Assembly: GCF_004683965.1 (NCBI RefSeq)
Contig: NZ_CP038436.1
Span: 2,790,001-2,854,000, forward strand
Length of the DNA: 64,000 nt
From: Nocardioides seonyuensis
Lineage (GTDB): Bacteria > Actinomycetota > Actinomycetes > Propionibacteriales > Nocardioidaceae
Direction of reading: 5' to 3'
Of this stretch, positions 1 through 7,428 are shown piece after piece (the stretch's first letter is position 1; each line of letters begins with the position of its first letter). The notes beneath the pieces are model-generated. The model ran no database searches and was not told the DNA's origin. It saw only the letters and a list, made by a program, of their open reading frames with translations. Position numbers and translations under genes: made by a program.

Positions 1-2
1 CG

Positions 3-1406
3 TCCTCGACCAATCCGGCAGCAGCCGCCCGCCGCGACAACCTCGACCTCTTCGTCAAGGCCGTGGCGGAGTTCCAGTCCGTCGACGGTGACGTGACGCT
101 GCCTGCCCTGCTTGCCTACCTCACGGCGGAGGACGACCAGGGCAACGGGCTCGACGTGGCCACGCCCACACTCGCCGACTCGGTCAAGCTCCTGACAGTC
201 CACCGGGCCAAGGGTCTGGAGTGGAAGGCCGTGTTCTGCGTCGGGGTCGGTGAGAGCAGGTTCCCCTCCACCCGCTCCCGCACCCTGTGGACCTCGTCCC
301 CGGCCGTGCTCCCTGCGCCGCTGCGAGGCGACCGCGCCGACCAGCCCGAGCTCGTCGGCCACGACAAGGCCGCGCTTGACGCCTACCGTGCCGCGGCGCG
401 CGCACACGACGCCGAGGAGGAGCTGCGCCTGGGCTACGTCGCGTTCACCCGCGCCGAGCACCACCTCGCCGTGACCTCCTACGTCTGGGGCCAGCGCACG
501 AGCGCGTTCGGTCCGTCGGACTACCAGCGCGTCGTGCGTGACCTGCTCGTGGAGTGGGGCGAGCCCGTCGTGCAGTGGCTGGAGAAGCCCGAGAAGGGCA
601 CGCTCAACCCCAATGCCTCGGTCGACCAGTCCCGGCCCTGGCCGGTCTCCGGCCCGGGCGAGGAGGCGCGACGCCGGCTGGCCGCAGCCGAGCTCGTCCG
701 CCGCATCGACCCCACCGCCCCCGACGAGGGTCTGGACATGATCGAGGCGGCGCGGGTCGCCGAGTGGGACGACGACCTGCACCAGCTCCTCGCAGAGGCG
801 CGCGCCGAGCGCTCGACCGACGTCGAGGTGCCCCTTCCCTCGAGCCTGTCCGTCACGTCGCTGGCCAGGCTCCGTGACGACCCGGAGGCGTTCGCGCGCG
901 AGCTGGTCCGGCCCATGCCGCGTCCCACGGCACCCGCCGCCAGGTTCGGGACCGCGTTCCACGCCTGGATCGAGACTAGGTTCGGCCAACAGCTGCTCCT
1001 GGACGACGAGGACCTCCCCGGACGTGCCGACAGCGGCATCGACGACTCCGACGACCTCCGCGCCGTCATCGAGCGCTTCGAGGCCGGCCCGTTCGCCGAT
1101 CGAGCCCCGGCCGCGGTGGAGGCCCCCTTCGCGCTGGTGCTGGCTGGTCAGGTGGTGCGTGGCCGCATCGACGCGGTCTACGCCGAGCCCGAGGGCCGCT
1201 TCCTGGTCGTCGACTGGAAGACCAACGCCTCAGAGACCGCTGACCCGCTCCAGCTCGCGCTCTACCGCCTGGCCTGGGCCGAGCTCCACTCCGTCCCGGT
1301 CGAGCACGTCCGCGCGGCCTTCCACTACGTCCGCACCGGCAACACGGTGGAACCGCCTCGCCTTCCCGGCCGCGACGAGCTGGAGCAGCTTCTAAGCCGA
1401 GGCTGA
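3..1406 (+). CDS. adnB: AdnB-like ATP-dependent helicase-nuclease, C-terminal part (gene starts upstream of window)
   Basis: The frame is open from base 3, so only the last 467 residues are present. It carries the late superfamily 1A helicase motifs TVHRAKGLEW (motif V) and GYVAFTRAEHH (motif VI). These are followed by a RecB-type PD-(D/E)XK nuclease domain with GRIDAVY, VVDWKT (catalytic Asp and Lys) and the downstream QLALYRLAW helix. In mycobacteria AdnAB is the heterodimeric DNA end-resection motor, and adnB lies near nudC and uvrD2 as here. AdnB is preferred to a generic UvrD/AddA name because of this context, but the N-terminal half is not visible to confirm it. Confidence 0.8.
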   Translation, partial: SSTNPAAAARRDNLDLFVKAVAEFQSVDGDVTLPALLAYLTAEDDQGNGLDVATPTLADSVKLLTVHRAKGLEWKAVFCVGVGESRFPSTRSRTLWTSSPAVLPAPLRGDRADQPELVGHDKAALDAYRAAARAHDAEEELRLGYVAFTRAEHHLAVTSYVWGQRTSAFGPSDYQRVVRDLLVEWGEPVVQWLEKPEKGTLNPNASVDQSRPWPVSGPGEEARRRLAAAELVRRIDPTAPDEGLDMIEAARVAEWDDDLHQLLAEARAERSTDVEVPLPSSLSVTSLARLRDDPEAFARELVRPMPRPTAPAARFGTAFHAWIETRFGQQLLLDDEDLPGRADSGIDDSDDLRAVIERFEAGPFADRAPAAVEAPFALVLAGQVVRGRIDAVYAEPEGRFLVVDWKTNASETADPLQLALYRLAWAELHSVPVEHVRAAFHYVRTGNTVEPPRLPGRDELEQLLSRG

Positions 1407-1428
1407 ACGGCTCCGGGGCACGGCAGGC

Positions 1429-1571
1429 TGGCGGCGTACGACATCAGCCCCGCCCACCCTGGCGGCGTACGACATCAGCAGCGGGCGGGTCGGCGTCGTC
1501 TGCCGCCACCCTCGGGCGGGTCGGCGTCGTCTGCCGCCACCCTCGGGCCGGTCGTGTCGTCTGCCGCCACC
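1429..1571. repeat. Cluster of five short intergenic repeats in two orientations
   Basis: Two copies of GGCGGCGTACGACATCAG (about 1430-1447 and 1461-1478) are followed by three inverse copies with core GTCGTCTGCCGCCACC (1496-1511, 1526-1541, 1556-1571), spaced 30 bases apart. Opposite copies could pair into a hairpin between the convergent adnB and deoD genes. No gene is needed to explain them. Possible roles are a bidirectional terminator or a dispersed repeat family. Confidence 0.75.
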
Positions 1572-1586
1572 CCCGCGGGGACTCGG

Positions 1587-2303
1587 TCAGCGCTGGCCGA
1601 GCGCAGCGGTCAGCGCGATCTCCACCATGTCGCCGAAGGTCTGCTCCCGCTCCTGGGACGTCGTCTCTTCCCCGGTGACGATGTGGTCGGAGACGGTGCA
1701 GATCGCCAGCGCTCGGCGCCCGTGCCTGGCCGCGAGGGTGTAGAGCGCGCTCGCCTCCATCTCGATGGCGAGGACGCCGTACTTCACCATCTCGCCGGCC
1801 AGCTCGGGCCGCGCCGGGTAGAACGAGTCGCTCGAGAACAGCAGCCCCACGTGGAACCCGGGTCCCTCGGAGCGCGACTCCGCCGCCTCCACCGCGGCGC
1901 GCAGGAGCCCGAAGTCTGCGACCGGTGCGTAGTCGAGGCCGTGGAAAGCGATGCGGTTCATGGAGGAGTCGGTGCATGCGCCGGAGGCGATGACCAGGTC
2001 GCGCACGCCCACCTCCTCGGCCAGCGCTCCGCACGAGCCCACCCGGACGACCGACTCGACGTCGAAGTCGCGGAAGAGCTCGTTGACGTAGATCGCCATG
2101 GAGGGCTGGCCCATCCCCGAGCCCTGCACCGACACGGGGTGTCCCTGCCACGTGCCGGTGAAGCCCAGCATGCCGCGCACCTCGTTGTAGCAGCGCGCTC
2201 CCTCCAGGAACGTCTCCGCGATCCACTTGGCCCGGAGGGGGTCTCCGGGGAGCAGGACGGTGGGGGCGATGTCGCCTCGCTGGGCGCCGATGTGCGTGCT
2301 CAC
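1587..2303 (-). CDS. deoD: Purine-nucleoside phosphorylase, DeoD type
   Basis: This 238-residue protein matches the usual length of hexameric bacterial purine-nucleoside phosphorylases, which split purine (deoxy)nucleosides with phosphate in the cytoplasm. Visible family features are [14 protein letters not shown] near the N-terminus, the phosphate-site stretch VRVGSCGAL, the nucleoside-site [10 protein letters not shown] and the late [11 protein letters not shown] segment containing the catalytic Asp. The GTG start at 2303 is supported by a TAGCGT hexamer six bases upstream, which fits a leaderless transcript. It is divergent from nudC with only about 30 bases between starts. The equivalent mycobacterial locus has a different gene here. 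Confidence 0.93.
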   Translation of the reverse strand: MSTHIGAQRGDIAPTVLLPGDPLRAKWIAETFLEGARCYNEVRGMLGFTGTWQGHPVSVQGSGMGQPSMAIYVNELFRDFDVESVVRVGSCGALAEEVGVRDLVIASGACTDSSMNRIAFHGLDYAPVADFGLLRAAVEAAESRSEGPGFHVGLLFSSDSFYPARPELAGEMVKYGVLAIEMEASALYTLAARHGRRALAICTVSDHIVTGEETTSQEREQTFGDMVEIALTAALGQR

Positions 2304-2333
2304 ACGGCGACGCTACCGGCTAGCGTGGTGGAG
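2304..2333. promoter_or_regulatory. Divergent leaderless core promoters for deoD and nudC
   Basis: On the minus strand TAGCGT (2315-2310) lies six bases before the deoD GTG at 2303. On the plus strand TAGCGT (2321-2326) lies seven bases before the nudC GTG at 2334. The two -10 boxes are five bases apart and face away from each other, so each gene's upstream promoter sequence must lie inside the other gene. Confidence 0.6.
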
Positions 2334-3236
2334 GTGACCGACGAGACGTTGCCCCACGTGGCCCTCTCCGCACACGCCCACAACCGCCACGGGCTCAGGC
2401 GCACCGACGACGCGTGGTTGAAGGAGCAGATGGCCGACCCCGGCACGCGGGTGCTGGTCGTCGCGGGCAACCGCATCCGCCCCGCCGACGGCAAGGTCGT
2501 CTGGGTCGCGCCGGACCAGGCGCCGCCCGGCCGGCTGGTGCTGCTCGGCGATCGCGACGACGTGGTCCACCTCGCTGTCATCGTGGACCCGCAGGAGGCG
2601 CCGGGCGTCCCGGGGGAGTGGGTGCCGCTGCGGGCGGTCCTGCCCGACCTGGCCCGGGCGCCGCAGGAGGCGCCCCTCCTCTTCCACGCACTCGGGCTCG
2701 CCGAGTGGCACCACGCCACGCGGTTCTGCCCGCGGTGCGGCAGCGTGCTCGAGAGCCGCGCAGCCGGTCACGAGCTGCGGTGCACGGCCTGCGACCGTCC
2801 GCAGTTCCCGCGCACGGATCCGGCCGTGATCATGGCGGTCCTGCACGAGGACTCCCTGCTGCTCGGCAGGCACCCCTCGTGGCCGGAGAACCGCTGGTCG
2901 ACCCTCGCCGGGTTCTGCGAGCCGGGCGAGACGCTCGAGGACGCCGTACGGCGCGAGGTGCTCGAGGAGGTCGGGCTCGAGGTGGGAGCGGTGGACTACT
3001 TCGGCAACCAGCCCTGGCCGCTGCCCGCCAGCCTCATGCTCGGCTTCGTCGCTCACGCGACCACGACCGACATCCACGTGGACGAGGCCGAGATCGCCGA
3101 TGCCCGCTGGTGGACGCGTGAGGAGTTCCTCGAGGACGTCCGTGCCGGGAGGCTGCTCGTCCCACGCGGCGTCTCGATCTCGACCTCGTTGATCGTGCAG
3201 TGGCTCGGCCAGCCCCTGGAGGGCGGCTGGAACTAG
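2334..3236 (+). CDS. nudC: NAD(H) pyrophosphatase / NAD-RNA decapping Nudix hydrolase NudC
   Basis: NudC hydrolyses NAD(H) to NMN(H) and AMP and can remove NAD caps from RNA. The sequence shows a four-cysteine zinc ribbon (CPRC...CTAC), then a Nudix box GFCEPGETLEDAVRREVLEE, then GNQPWPLPAS, the variant of the SQPWPFPxS signature that separates NudC from other Nudix enzymes. The GTG at 2334 is chosen because a -10 hexamer TAGCGT ends seven bases before it; GTGs at 2325 and 2328 overlap or touch that hexamer. The product is about 300 residues, normal for the family. The frame stays open far upstream, but that part is antisense to deoD. Confidence 0.93.
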   Translation: MTDETLPHVALSAHAHNRHGLRRTDDAWLKEQMADPGTRVLVVAGNRIRPADGKVVWVAPDQAPPGRLVLLGDRDDVVHLAVIVDPQEAPGVPGEWVPLRAVLPDLARAPQEAPLLFHALGLAEWHHATRFCPRCGSVLESRAAGHELRCTACDRPQFPRTDPAVIMAVLHEDSLLLGRHPSWPENRWSTLAGFCEPGETLEDAVRREVLEEVGLEVGAVDYFGNQPWPLPASLMLGFVAHATTTDIHVDEAEIADARWWTREEFLEDVRAGRLLVPRGVSISTSLIVQWLGQPLEGGWN

Positions 3237-3255
3237 GCGCGGTGTGCTGAGGCGT

Positions 3256-3732
3256 TCAGGCGCAGTTGTCGCACACGCCGGTCGACGGGAGGGCCAGGAA
3301 GCACGTGGGGCACAGCTCGTAGACCTTGTCGCTCGCCGCCACCCGGGGCTTGGCCGCCGGGCGGGCTGCGGCCGAGCGCGACCCACCGGTGCTGCTGGTG
3401 ACGCTCGAGCCCCCGGTCGCCCGGGTGGTACGACGCGTGGCGGCCGCCACGCCCGGCGGCGAGTCGTCGCGCACCTCGAAGCCGAGCCGCGTCAGGGTCT
3501 TGGCGGCGGCTGCCGCGCCACCGGGGATGTCGGAGGCCGTCAGCGTGCGCCCGGTCGCTAGGCCGTGGGCGATGCCCGCGATGGCTGCGGCGTCGTACTC
3601 GCGGCCGTGGTGGAGCAGCACGTGGGTGGACTTCGATCCGCTCACCGTCAGGTAGAGCGAGCCACCCGCCGTGTCCCAGGTCTCGATGGCGGTGAGGACG
3701 TGGTCGTGGTCGATCGAGTTGAGGAGAGACAC
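3256..3732 (-). CDS. Hypothetical protein with C-terminal zinc ribbon
   Basis: This 158-residue protein matches no family I can name. The N-terminal 85 residues look folded (LTAIETWDTAGGSLYLTVSG, then a helix-rich part), a Ser/Thr/Ala-rich linker follows, and the C-terminus ends in CPTCFLALPSTGVCDNC, a compact CxxC-CxxC zinc ribbon. The GTG start at 3732 is preceded by TAGCCT six bases upstream, consistent with leaderless transcription. It is convergent with nudC and lies between nudC and mycoredoxin on a conserved actinobacterial stretch, suggesting a housekeeping rather than an acquired gene. Confidence 0.75.
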   Translation of the reverse strand: MSLLNSIDHDHVLTAIETWDTAGGSLYLTVSGSKSTHVLLHHGREYDAAAIAGIAHGLATGRTLTASDIPGGAAAAAKTLTRLGFEVRDDSPPGVAAATRRTTRATGGSSVTSSTGGSRSAAARPAAKPRVAASDKVYELCPTCFLALPSTGVCDNCA

Positions 3733-3752
3733 ACCCTCAGGCTAGCCCCCGC

Positions 3753-3995
3753 TCAAGACAGGGCTGCGAGCCTCTGCTTCACCTGGGCGACCGACGGGTT
3801 CGTCAGCGTGCTGCCGTCGGCGAAGAGGAGGGTGGGCACCGTCTGGTTGCCGCCGTTGGCCTCCTCGACCGTCCGGGCCGCCTCGGGGTGCTGCTCGATG
3901 TCGACGGTCTCGAACTCGATGCCCTCGCGGTCGAGCTGGCTCTTGAGCCGGTGGCAGTAGCCACACCACGGGGTGCTGAACATCGTGAAGGTCAT
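3753..3995 (-). CDS. mrx1: Mycoredoxin (glutaredoxin-like, CGYC active site)
   Basis: This 80-residue thioredoxin-fold protein has the dithiol motif C11-G-Y-C14 in FSTPWCGYCHRL and the cis-proline segment TVPTLLFADG. Mycoredoxins reduce mycothiol mixed disulfides on proteins in the actinobacterial cytosol. The ATG at 3995 gives the canonical length; the frame could extend upstream but would run over the uvrD2 promoter. In mycobacteria mrx1 lies next to uvrD2, as here, although here the two are divergent. Specificity for mycothiol rather than glutathione is inferred from the taxon and the neighbourhood. Confidence 0.88.
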   Translation of the reverse strand: MTFTMFSTPWCGYCHRLKSQLDREGIEFETVDIEQHPEAARTVEEANGGNQTVPTLLFADGSTLTNPSVAQVKQRLAALS

Positions 3996-4019
3996 GACGG
4001 GAGTGTCCCCTCCGGGATC

Positions 4020-4068
4020 TAGGCTGGTGGACACCGGCCCCAACACACGCACTCGAGGAGTTGTTCCG
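4020..4068 (+). promoter_or_regulatory. uvrD2 core promoter, short leader and ribosome binding site
   Basis: A TAGGCT hexamer (4020-4025) fits an actinobacterial -10 box. A leader of about 35 bases then contains GAGGAG (4055-4060), eight bases before a TTG codon at 4069. This arrangement decides the uvrD2 start in favour of the TTG over in-frame GTG 4027, which would sit on top of the promoter. Confidence 0.55.
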
Positions 4069-6114
4069 TTGCTCGACGCGCTTGATCCCGAGCAACGGCA
4101 GGTCGCCGAGGCGCTCCGAGGGCCGGTGAGAGTGCTCGCCGGCGCGGGGAGCGGCAAGACGCGCGCGATCACCCACCGCATCGCCCACGGTGTCGCGACC
4201 GGGGTCTACGCCCCCACCGAGGTGCTCGCCCTCTCCTTCACCACCCGCGCCGCCGGCGAGATGCGCGAGCGCCTTCGGGCGCTGGGCGCACCGGGGGTCC
4301 AGGCGCGCACCTTCCACTCGGCGGCCCTGCGCCAGCTCCGCTTCTTCTGGCCGCGGGTGCACGGTCGCGACCTCCCCGAGCTCACCGAGTCCAAGCTCGC
4401 GATGATGGCGCTGGCGGTCCGGCGCCAGCGGCTCTCGGCCGACCGGGCGATGCTGCGCGACCTTGCCAGCGAGGTCGAGTGGGCCAAGGTCTCCAACGTC
4501 GGACCCGACGACTACGTCCGCGTCGCCCGGCAGCGCGGTCGCACCGTGAGCGGGGTCGAGCCCGAGGTCGTGGCCCGCACGCTCGACGCCTACGAGGACG
4601 TCAAGCGCGCCCAGGGCCGGATGGACATGGAGGACGTCCTGCTGCTCACCGCGGGCCTGCTGGCCGAGGACGAGGCGGCAGCGGCACAGGTCCGCCGCCA
4701 GTACAAGTGGTTCGTCGTCGACGAGTTCCAGGACGTGTCCCCGCTCCAGTCGGCCCTGCTCGACCTGTGGCTGGGAGGCCGCGACGAGCTCTGCGTGGTG
4801 GGAGACCCCGCCCAGACGATCTACTCCTTCGCGGGTGCGGACGCGCGCTACCTGCGCGACTTCCCCCTCCGGTTCCCTGGGGCCACCCAGGTCGAGCTCG
4901 TGCGCAACTACCGGTCCACGCCCGAGGTCGTCGCGGCGGCCAACCGGCTGCTCGACGGCACTGCGAGCAAGGGCGTCGAGCTGCTCGCACAGCGCGGCAG
5001 CGGAGCTGCGGTCGTCTACCACCGCGCCGAGGACGAGGTGGCCGAGGCCGATGCCGTGGCGACTCGCATCGCGCGGCTTCGCGACGCGGGCACGCCCGCG
5101 AGCAGCATCGCGGTCCTGTTCCGGATCAACGCGCAGTCCGAGCGGTTCGAGGAGGCGTTCGCAGGACGACAGATCCCCTACGTCGTTCGAGGTGCCGCGA
5201 GGTTCTTCGACCGGCCCGAGGTGCGTCAGGGCATCAGCCTGCTGCGGGGGGCTGCGCGCAGCACCGCCGACGGCTCCGGGGCTGACTCAGTGGCCGACTC
5301 CGTGGTCGCGGTGCTCGGCCAGATGGGCCACACGACCGAGCCGCCCGAGGGTCGCGGCGAGGTCCGCAACCGGTGGGAGTCGCTGCAGGCGCTGGTCGAC
5401 CTCGGCCGCGACTACGGCACCACGCACCCGGGCGCCGACCTCGCTGCCTTCGTCGACGACCTCGACCGTCGTGCCGCGGAGCAGCACGCCCCGGTGGCCG
5501 ACGCCGTCACCCTGGCCACGATCCACTCCGCCAAGGGACTCGAGTGGGATGCGGTCTTCGTGACCGGCATGCACGACAAGATGATGCCGATCTCCCAGGC
5601 CCGGACCCCCGCCGAGATCGAGGAGGAGCGCCGGCTTCTCTACGTCGCGATGACACGCGCGCGAGACGAGCTGCACGTCTCGTGGGCCTCGGCCCGCGAG
5701 CCGGGCGGTCGAGCGTCACGGTCCTGCTCGCCGTTCCTCGACGCCGTGGTCGCGGGCACCGATGACGCGTCCGCTCGCACCAGCGGTCGCACCCGACGCA
5801 ACCGCAAGGCCATGCGGTGTCGTGAGTGCGGCGGCGCCCTGACCACCCCGGCCGAGAAGAAGACCGGGCGCTGCGCGGGGTGTCCCGCGTCCTACGACGA
5901 GGCGCTCTACGAGCGGCTGCGGGCCTGGCGCCTGGAGCGCTCCTCCGCCGACAAGGTGCCGGCGTTCGTGGTGTTCACCGACGCCACCCTCCAGCTGATC
6001 GCCGAGCACCGTCCCGGTGACGAGAGCGCCCTCCGACGCGTCAACGGGGTGGGTCCCAGCAAGATCGCCAAGTACGGCGACGAGGTGCTCGCGCTCCTCT
6101 CCGAGAGTGCCTGA
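4069..6114 (+). CDS. uvrD2: ATP-dependent DNA helicase UvrD2
   Basis: This superfamily 1A 3'-5' helicase of about 681 residues is close to mycobacterial UvrD2 (about 700). It shows Walker A AGAGSGKT, Walker B VVDEFQD, motif IV-VI segments (ATIHSAKGLEWDAVF, LLYVAMTRARDELHV), then a tetracysteine zinc module CRECGG...CAGC and a C-terminal HRDC domain ending in VNGVGPSKIAKYGDEVL. The zinc/HRDC tail distinguishes UvrD2 from UvrD1/PcrA. Its role is DNA unwinding in repair or replication. Start TTG 4069 is chosen from the GAGGAG sequence upstream. whiB7 follows on the same strand, the same pairing as in mycobacteria. Confidence 0.93.
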   Translation: MLDALDPEQRQVAEALRGPVRVLAGAGSGKTRAITHRIAHGVATGVYAPTEVLALSFTTRAAGEMRERLRALGAPGVQARTFHSAALRQLRFFWPRVHGRDLPELTESKLAMMALAVRRQRLSADRAMLRDLASEVEWAKVSNVGPDDYVRVARQRGRTVSGVEPEVVARTLDAYEDVKRAQGRMDMEDVLLLTAGLLAEDEAAAAQVRRQYKWFVVDEFQDVSPLQSALLDLWLGGRDELCVVGDPAQTIYSFAGADARYLRDFPLRFPGATQVELVRNYRSTPEVVAAANRLLDGTASKGVELLAQRGSGAAVVYHRAEDEVAEADAVATRIARLRDAGTPASSIAVLFRINAQSERFEEAFAGRQIPYVVRGAARFFDRPEVRQGISLLRGAARSTADGSGADSVADSVVAVLGQMGHTTEPPEGRGEVRNRWESLQALVDLGRDYGTTHPGADLAAFVDDLDRRAAEQHAPVADAVTLATIHSAKGLEWDAVFVTGMHDKMMPISQARTPAEIEEERRLLYVAMTRARDELHVSWASAREPGGRASRSCSPFLDAVVAGTDDASARTSGRTRRNRKAMRCRECGGALTTPAEKKTGRCAGCPASYDEALYERLRAWRLERSSADKVPAFVVFTDATLQLIAEHRPGDESALRRVNGVGPSKIAKYGDEVLALLSESA

Positions 6115-6137
6115 GAAAAAAGATTGAGTAATCCCCG

Positions 6138-6176
6138 TTAAATCGTTTGCCCCTGACATCGCGCAGGGTCTAGCGT
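6138..6176 (+). promoter_or_regulatory. Predicted whiB7 promoter with AT-rich patch before the -35 box
   Basis: TTGCCC (6147-6152) and TAGCGT (6171-6176) are separated by 18 bases, and an AT-rich patch GTTAAATCG lies directly upstream of the -35. WhiB7 proteins use their AT-hook on such patches to activate their own promoter together with the housekeeping sigma factor. The predicted transcript start near 6183 leaves a leader of about 370 bases. Confidence 0.6.
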
Positions 6177-6251
6177 TCTCGACCAACAGCCCACGCGCAT
6201 CGGGTCGCTGACGACGACCTGCGCCCTACGCCCCGAAGGAGGTGGCCCCAC

Positions 6252-6440
6252 ATGGAGATCTACACCCAGACCAAGACGGCTTCGACGCCGGCCCTCGGCC
6301 TGCCCATGTCCGGTCACCCGCGCGCCGCCGTGCGCGCACTCGGTGCCGGCGTGGTGGCCGCCTTCGCCGGCGTCGCCGTCATCGCCCGTCCCAAGGGTGA
6401 TTTCTGGGGTCCCCCCGCCTGGAGTCCACCGACGAGCTGA
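6252..6440 (+). CDS. Candidate upstream ORF (leader peptide) of whiB7
   Basis: A 62-codon reading frame preceded by a strong GAAGGAGGTGG ribosome binding site lies in the long leader between the predicted whiB7 promoter and a terminator hairpin. It ends in WGPPAWSPPTS, with two Pro-Pro pairs in its last nine residues, sequences on which ribosomes tend to slow. A small inverted repeat (6434-6448) straddles its stop codon. In mycobacteria and streptomycetes whiB7/wblC is controlled by an upstream ORF plus terminator: antibiotic-stalled ribosomes allow read-through. I infer the same role here. The alternative is an independent small protein with one hydrophobic stretch (GAGVVAAFAGVAVIA). Confidence 0.65.
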   Translation: MEIYTQTKTASTPALGLPMSGHPRAAVRALGAGVVAAFAGVAVIARPKGDFWGPPAWSPPTS

Positions 6441-6463
6441 GTCAGCTCGCATCGGCAGCCTCC

Positions 6464-6502
6464 AGGCCGCGGAACCCGAACACCGGGATCCGCGGCCTTT
6501 TT
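6464..6502 (+). terminator. Intrinsic terminator / attenuator before whiB7
   Basis: AGGCCGCGG (6464-6472) pairs perfectly with CCGCGGCCT (6490-6498) across a 17-base loop and runs into TTTTT (6498-6502). It lies after the leader ORF and about 50 bases before the whiB7 start, so it should stop whiB7 transcription unless an alternative fold forms. Confidence 0.85.
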
Positions 6503-6551
6503 CGATTTCTCATCCACCCGCGATCAGGTCAACGAGTAGGAGGTGACACAC

Positions 6552-6884
6552 ATGACCATCAGCGTTCTCGACCGCACCGCCGCTGCCGATGTCTTCTCGC
6601 CCCTGGGGGCGTTGCACGACGCAGTGGCCGACGTGGACGAAGACCTGCTGCCCTGCCGCGTGAACGACGCGGAGCTGTGGTTCGCCGAGTCCCCCCGGGA
6701 CGTGGAGTACGCCAAGGCTCTGTGCGCGGACTGCCCCGTGCGGGCGCTGTGCCTCGACGGAGCCCTCGAGCGGCGCGAGCCGTGGGGCGTCTGGGGCGGC
6801 CAGCTCTTCCTCCAGGGCGCGGTGATCCCGCGCAAGCGTCCTCGCGGACGGCCTCGCAAGAACCAGGACGGAGCCGCCGCCTAG
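6552..6884 (+). CDS. whiB7: WhiB7-type redox-sensitive transcription regulator
   Basis: This 110-residue protein has the four iron-sulfur ligands C35, C58, C61 and C67, the WhiB turn W78-GVWGG and a C-terminal AT-hook RGRPRK (98-103), which is diagnostic of WhiB7/WblC among WhiB proteins. WhiB7 binds the primary sigma factor and activates ribosome-protective and efflux genes, giving intrinsic resistance to translation inhibitors. ATG 6552 is chosen because AGGAGG lies eight bases upstream; the GTG at 6543 overlaps that site. It lies downstream of uvrD2 as in mycobacteria. Control probably acts through autoactivation plus leader attenuation. Confidence 0.95.
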   Translation: MTISVLDRTAAADVFSPLGALHDAVADVDEDLLPCRVNDAELWFAESPRDVEYAKALCADCPVRALCLDGALERREPWGVWGGQLFLQGAVIPRKRPRGRPRKNQDGAAA

Positions 6885-6922
6885 GCGTCACCGCACGACC
6901 CACCGAAGGAACACCCATCCAC

Positions 6923-7114
6923 ATGAACTTCACGAACGGAAGCACTGACATGAACCTCATGCACGAAGAACTCGCACGCGCACAAATGTCCGCGCGCCTG
7001 GGAGAGGCGCAGCAGCTCCGGCGCGGCCACCAGCTGGCCATGGCCCGTCGGATGAGCCGCAAGGCTGAGCAGGCCGCGCAGCAGGCACGTCTCGCCCTCG
7101 CCCGCGCGATCTGA
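6923..7114 (+). CDS. Small basic hypothetical protein
   Basis: A 63-residue Arg/Gln/Ala-rich protein with no named domain. The C-terminal half is one long amphipathic helix (RRMSRKAEQAAQQARLALAR). Translation could start at ATG 6923 or ATG 6950 (MNLMHEELARAQMS); the second has GGAAG seven bases upstream, and both are plausible. It follows whiB7 by about 40 bases on the same strand with no terminator between, so it may share the whiB7 transcript. A hairpin at 7186-7224 ends the unit. Confidence 0.6.
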   Translation: MNFTNGSTDMNLMHEELARAQMSARLGEAQQLRRGHQLAMARRMSRKAEQAAQQARLALARAI

Positions 7115-7185
7115 CCCGTCCCACCCGGGGGAACGGTTCCTCCGGCCGGGGCTGCCAGGCCTCGCCCTGATCGCGGGTGAGAAGC

Positions 7186-7224
7186 AGGACCGGTACGACG
7201 CCGAGGTGGCGTCGTACCGGTCCT
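7186..7224. terminator. Bidirectional terminator hairpin, 17-bp perfect stem
   Basis: Positions 7186-7202 pair with 7208-7224 across a five-base loop. The hairpin lies between the convergent small gene ending at 7114 and the minus-strand gene ending at 7242, and can serve both. Confidence 0.8.
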
Positions 7225-7241
7225 GTCATTTCAGGGCAGGC

Positions 7242-7400
7242 TCACCACCAGTCGCTGTCGAGCTTTCCCTCGATGGCGCGCAGGTGGGTGCGTGAGCACT
7301 CGTCGCAGAACACCCGGTGCCTGCCGTTCTCGACCGAGGTCGTCCACGTGAGTGCCTCCGCATCGTCGGCCGTGGTGCCGCACAGGCTGCATGTCTGCAT
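7242..7400 (-). CDS. Small zinc-ribbon protein
   Basis: A 52-residue protein starting MQTCSLCGTT and containing FCDECSRTHLRAIEGKL; the two CxxC pairs are spaced as in a single zinc ribbon. The ATG at 7400 is preceded six bases upstream by TAGCCT, a leaderless core promoter, which strengthens the call for so short a gene. No function is known to me. Nucleic-acid or protein binding is the usual role of such ribbons. It is convergent with the whiB7 unit. Confidence 0.7.
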   Translation of the reverse strand: MQTCSLCGTTADDAEALTWTTSVENGRHRVFCDECSRTHLRAIEGKLDSDWW

Positions 7401-7428
7401 CGTTCGAGGCTAGCGCGGCCGTGGCGGG

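Noticed and set aside
1429..1571. CRISPR array
   Set aside because: Copies are imperfect, in both orientations and only 30 bases apart, with near-identical rather than diverse spacers.
1554..2333. Upstream extension of the nudC frame to a 560-residue protein
   Set aside because: The added part is antisense to deoD, has no family similarity and lies before a clear leaderless promoter at 2321-2326.
6543..6551. GTG 6543 as the whiB7 start
   Set aside because: It overlaps the AGGAGG ribosome binding site that is ideally placed for ATG 6552.
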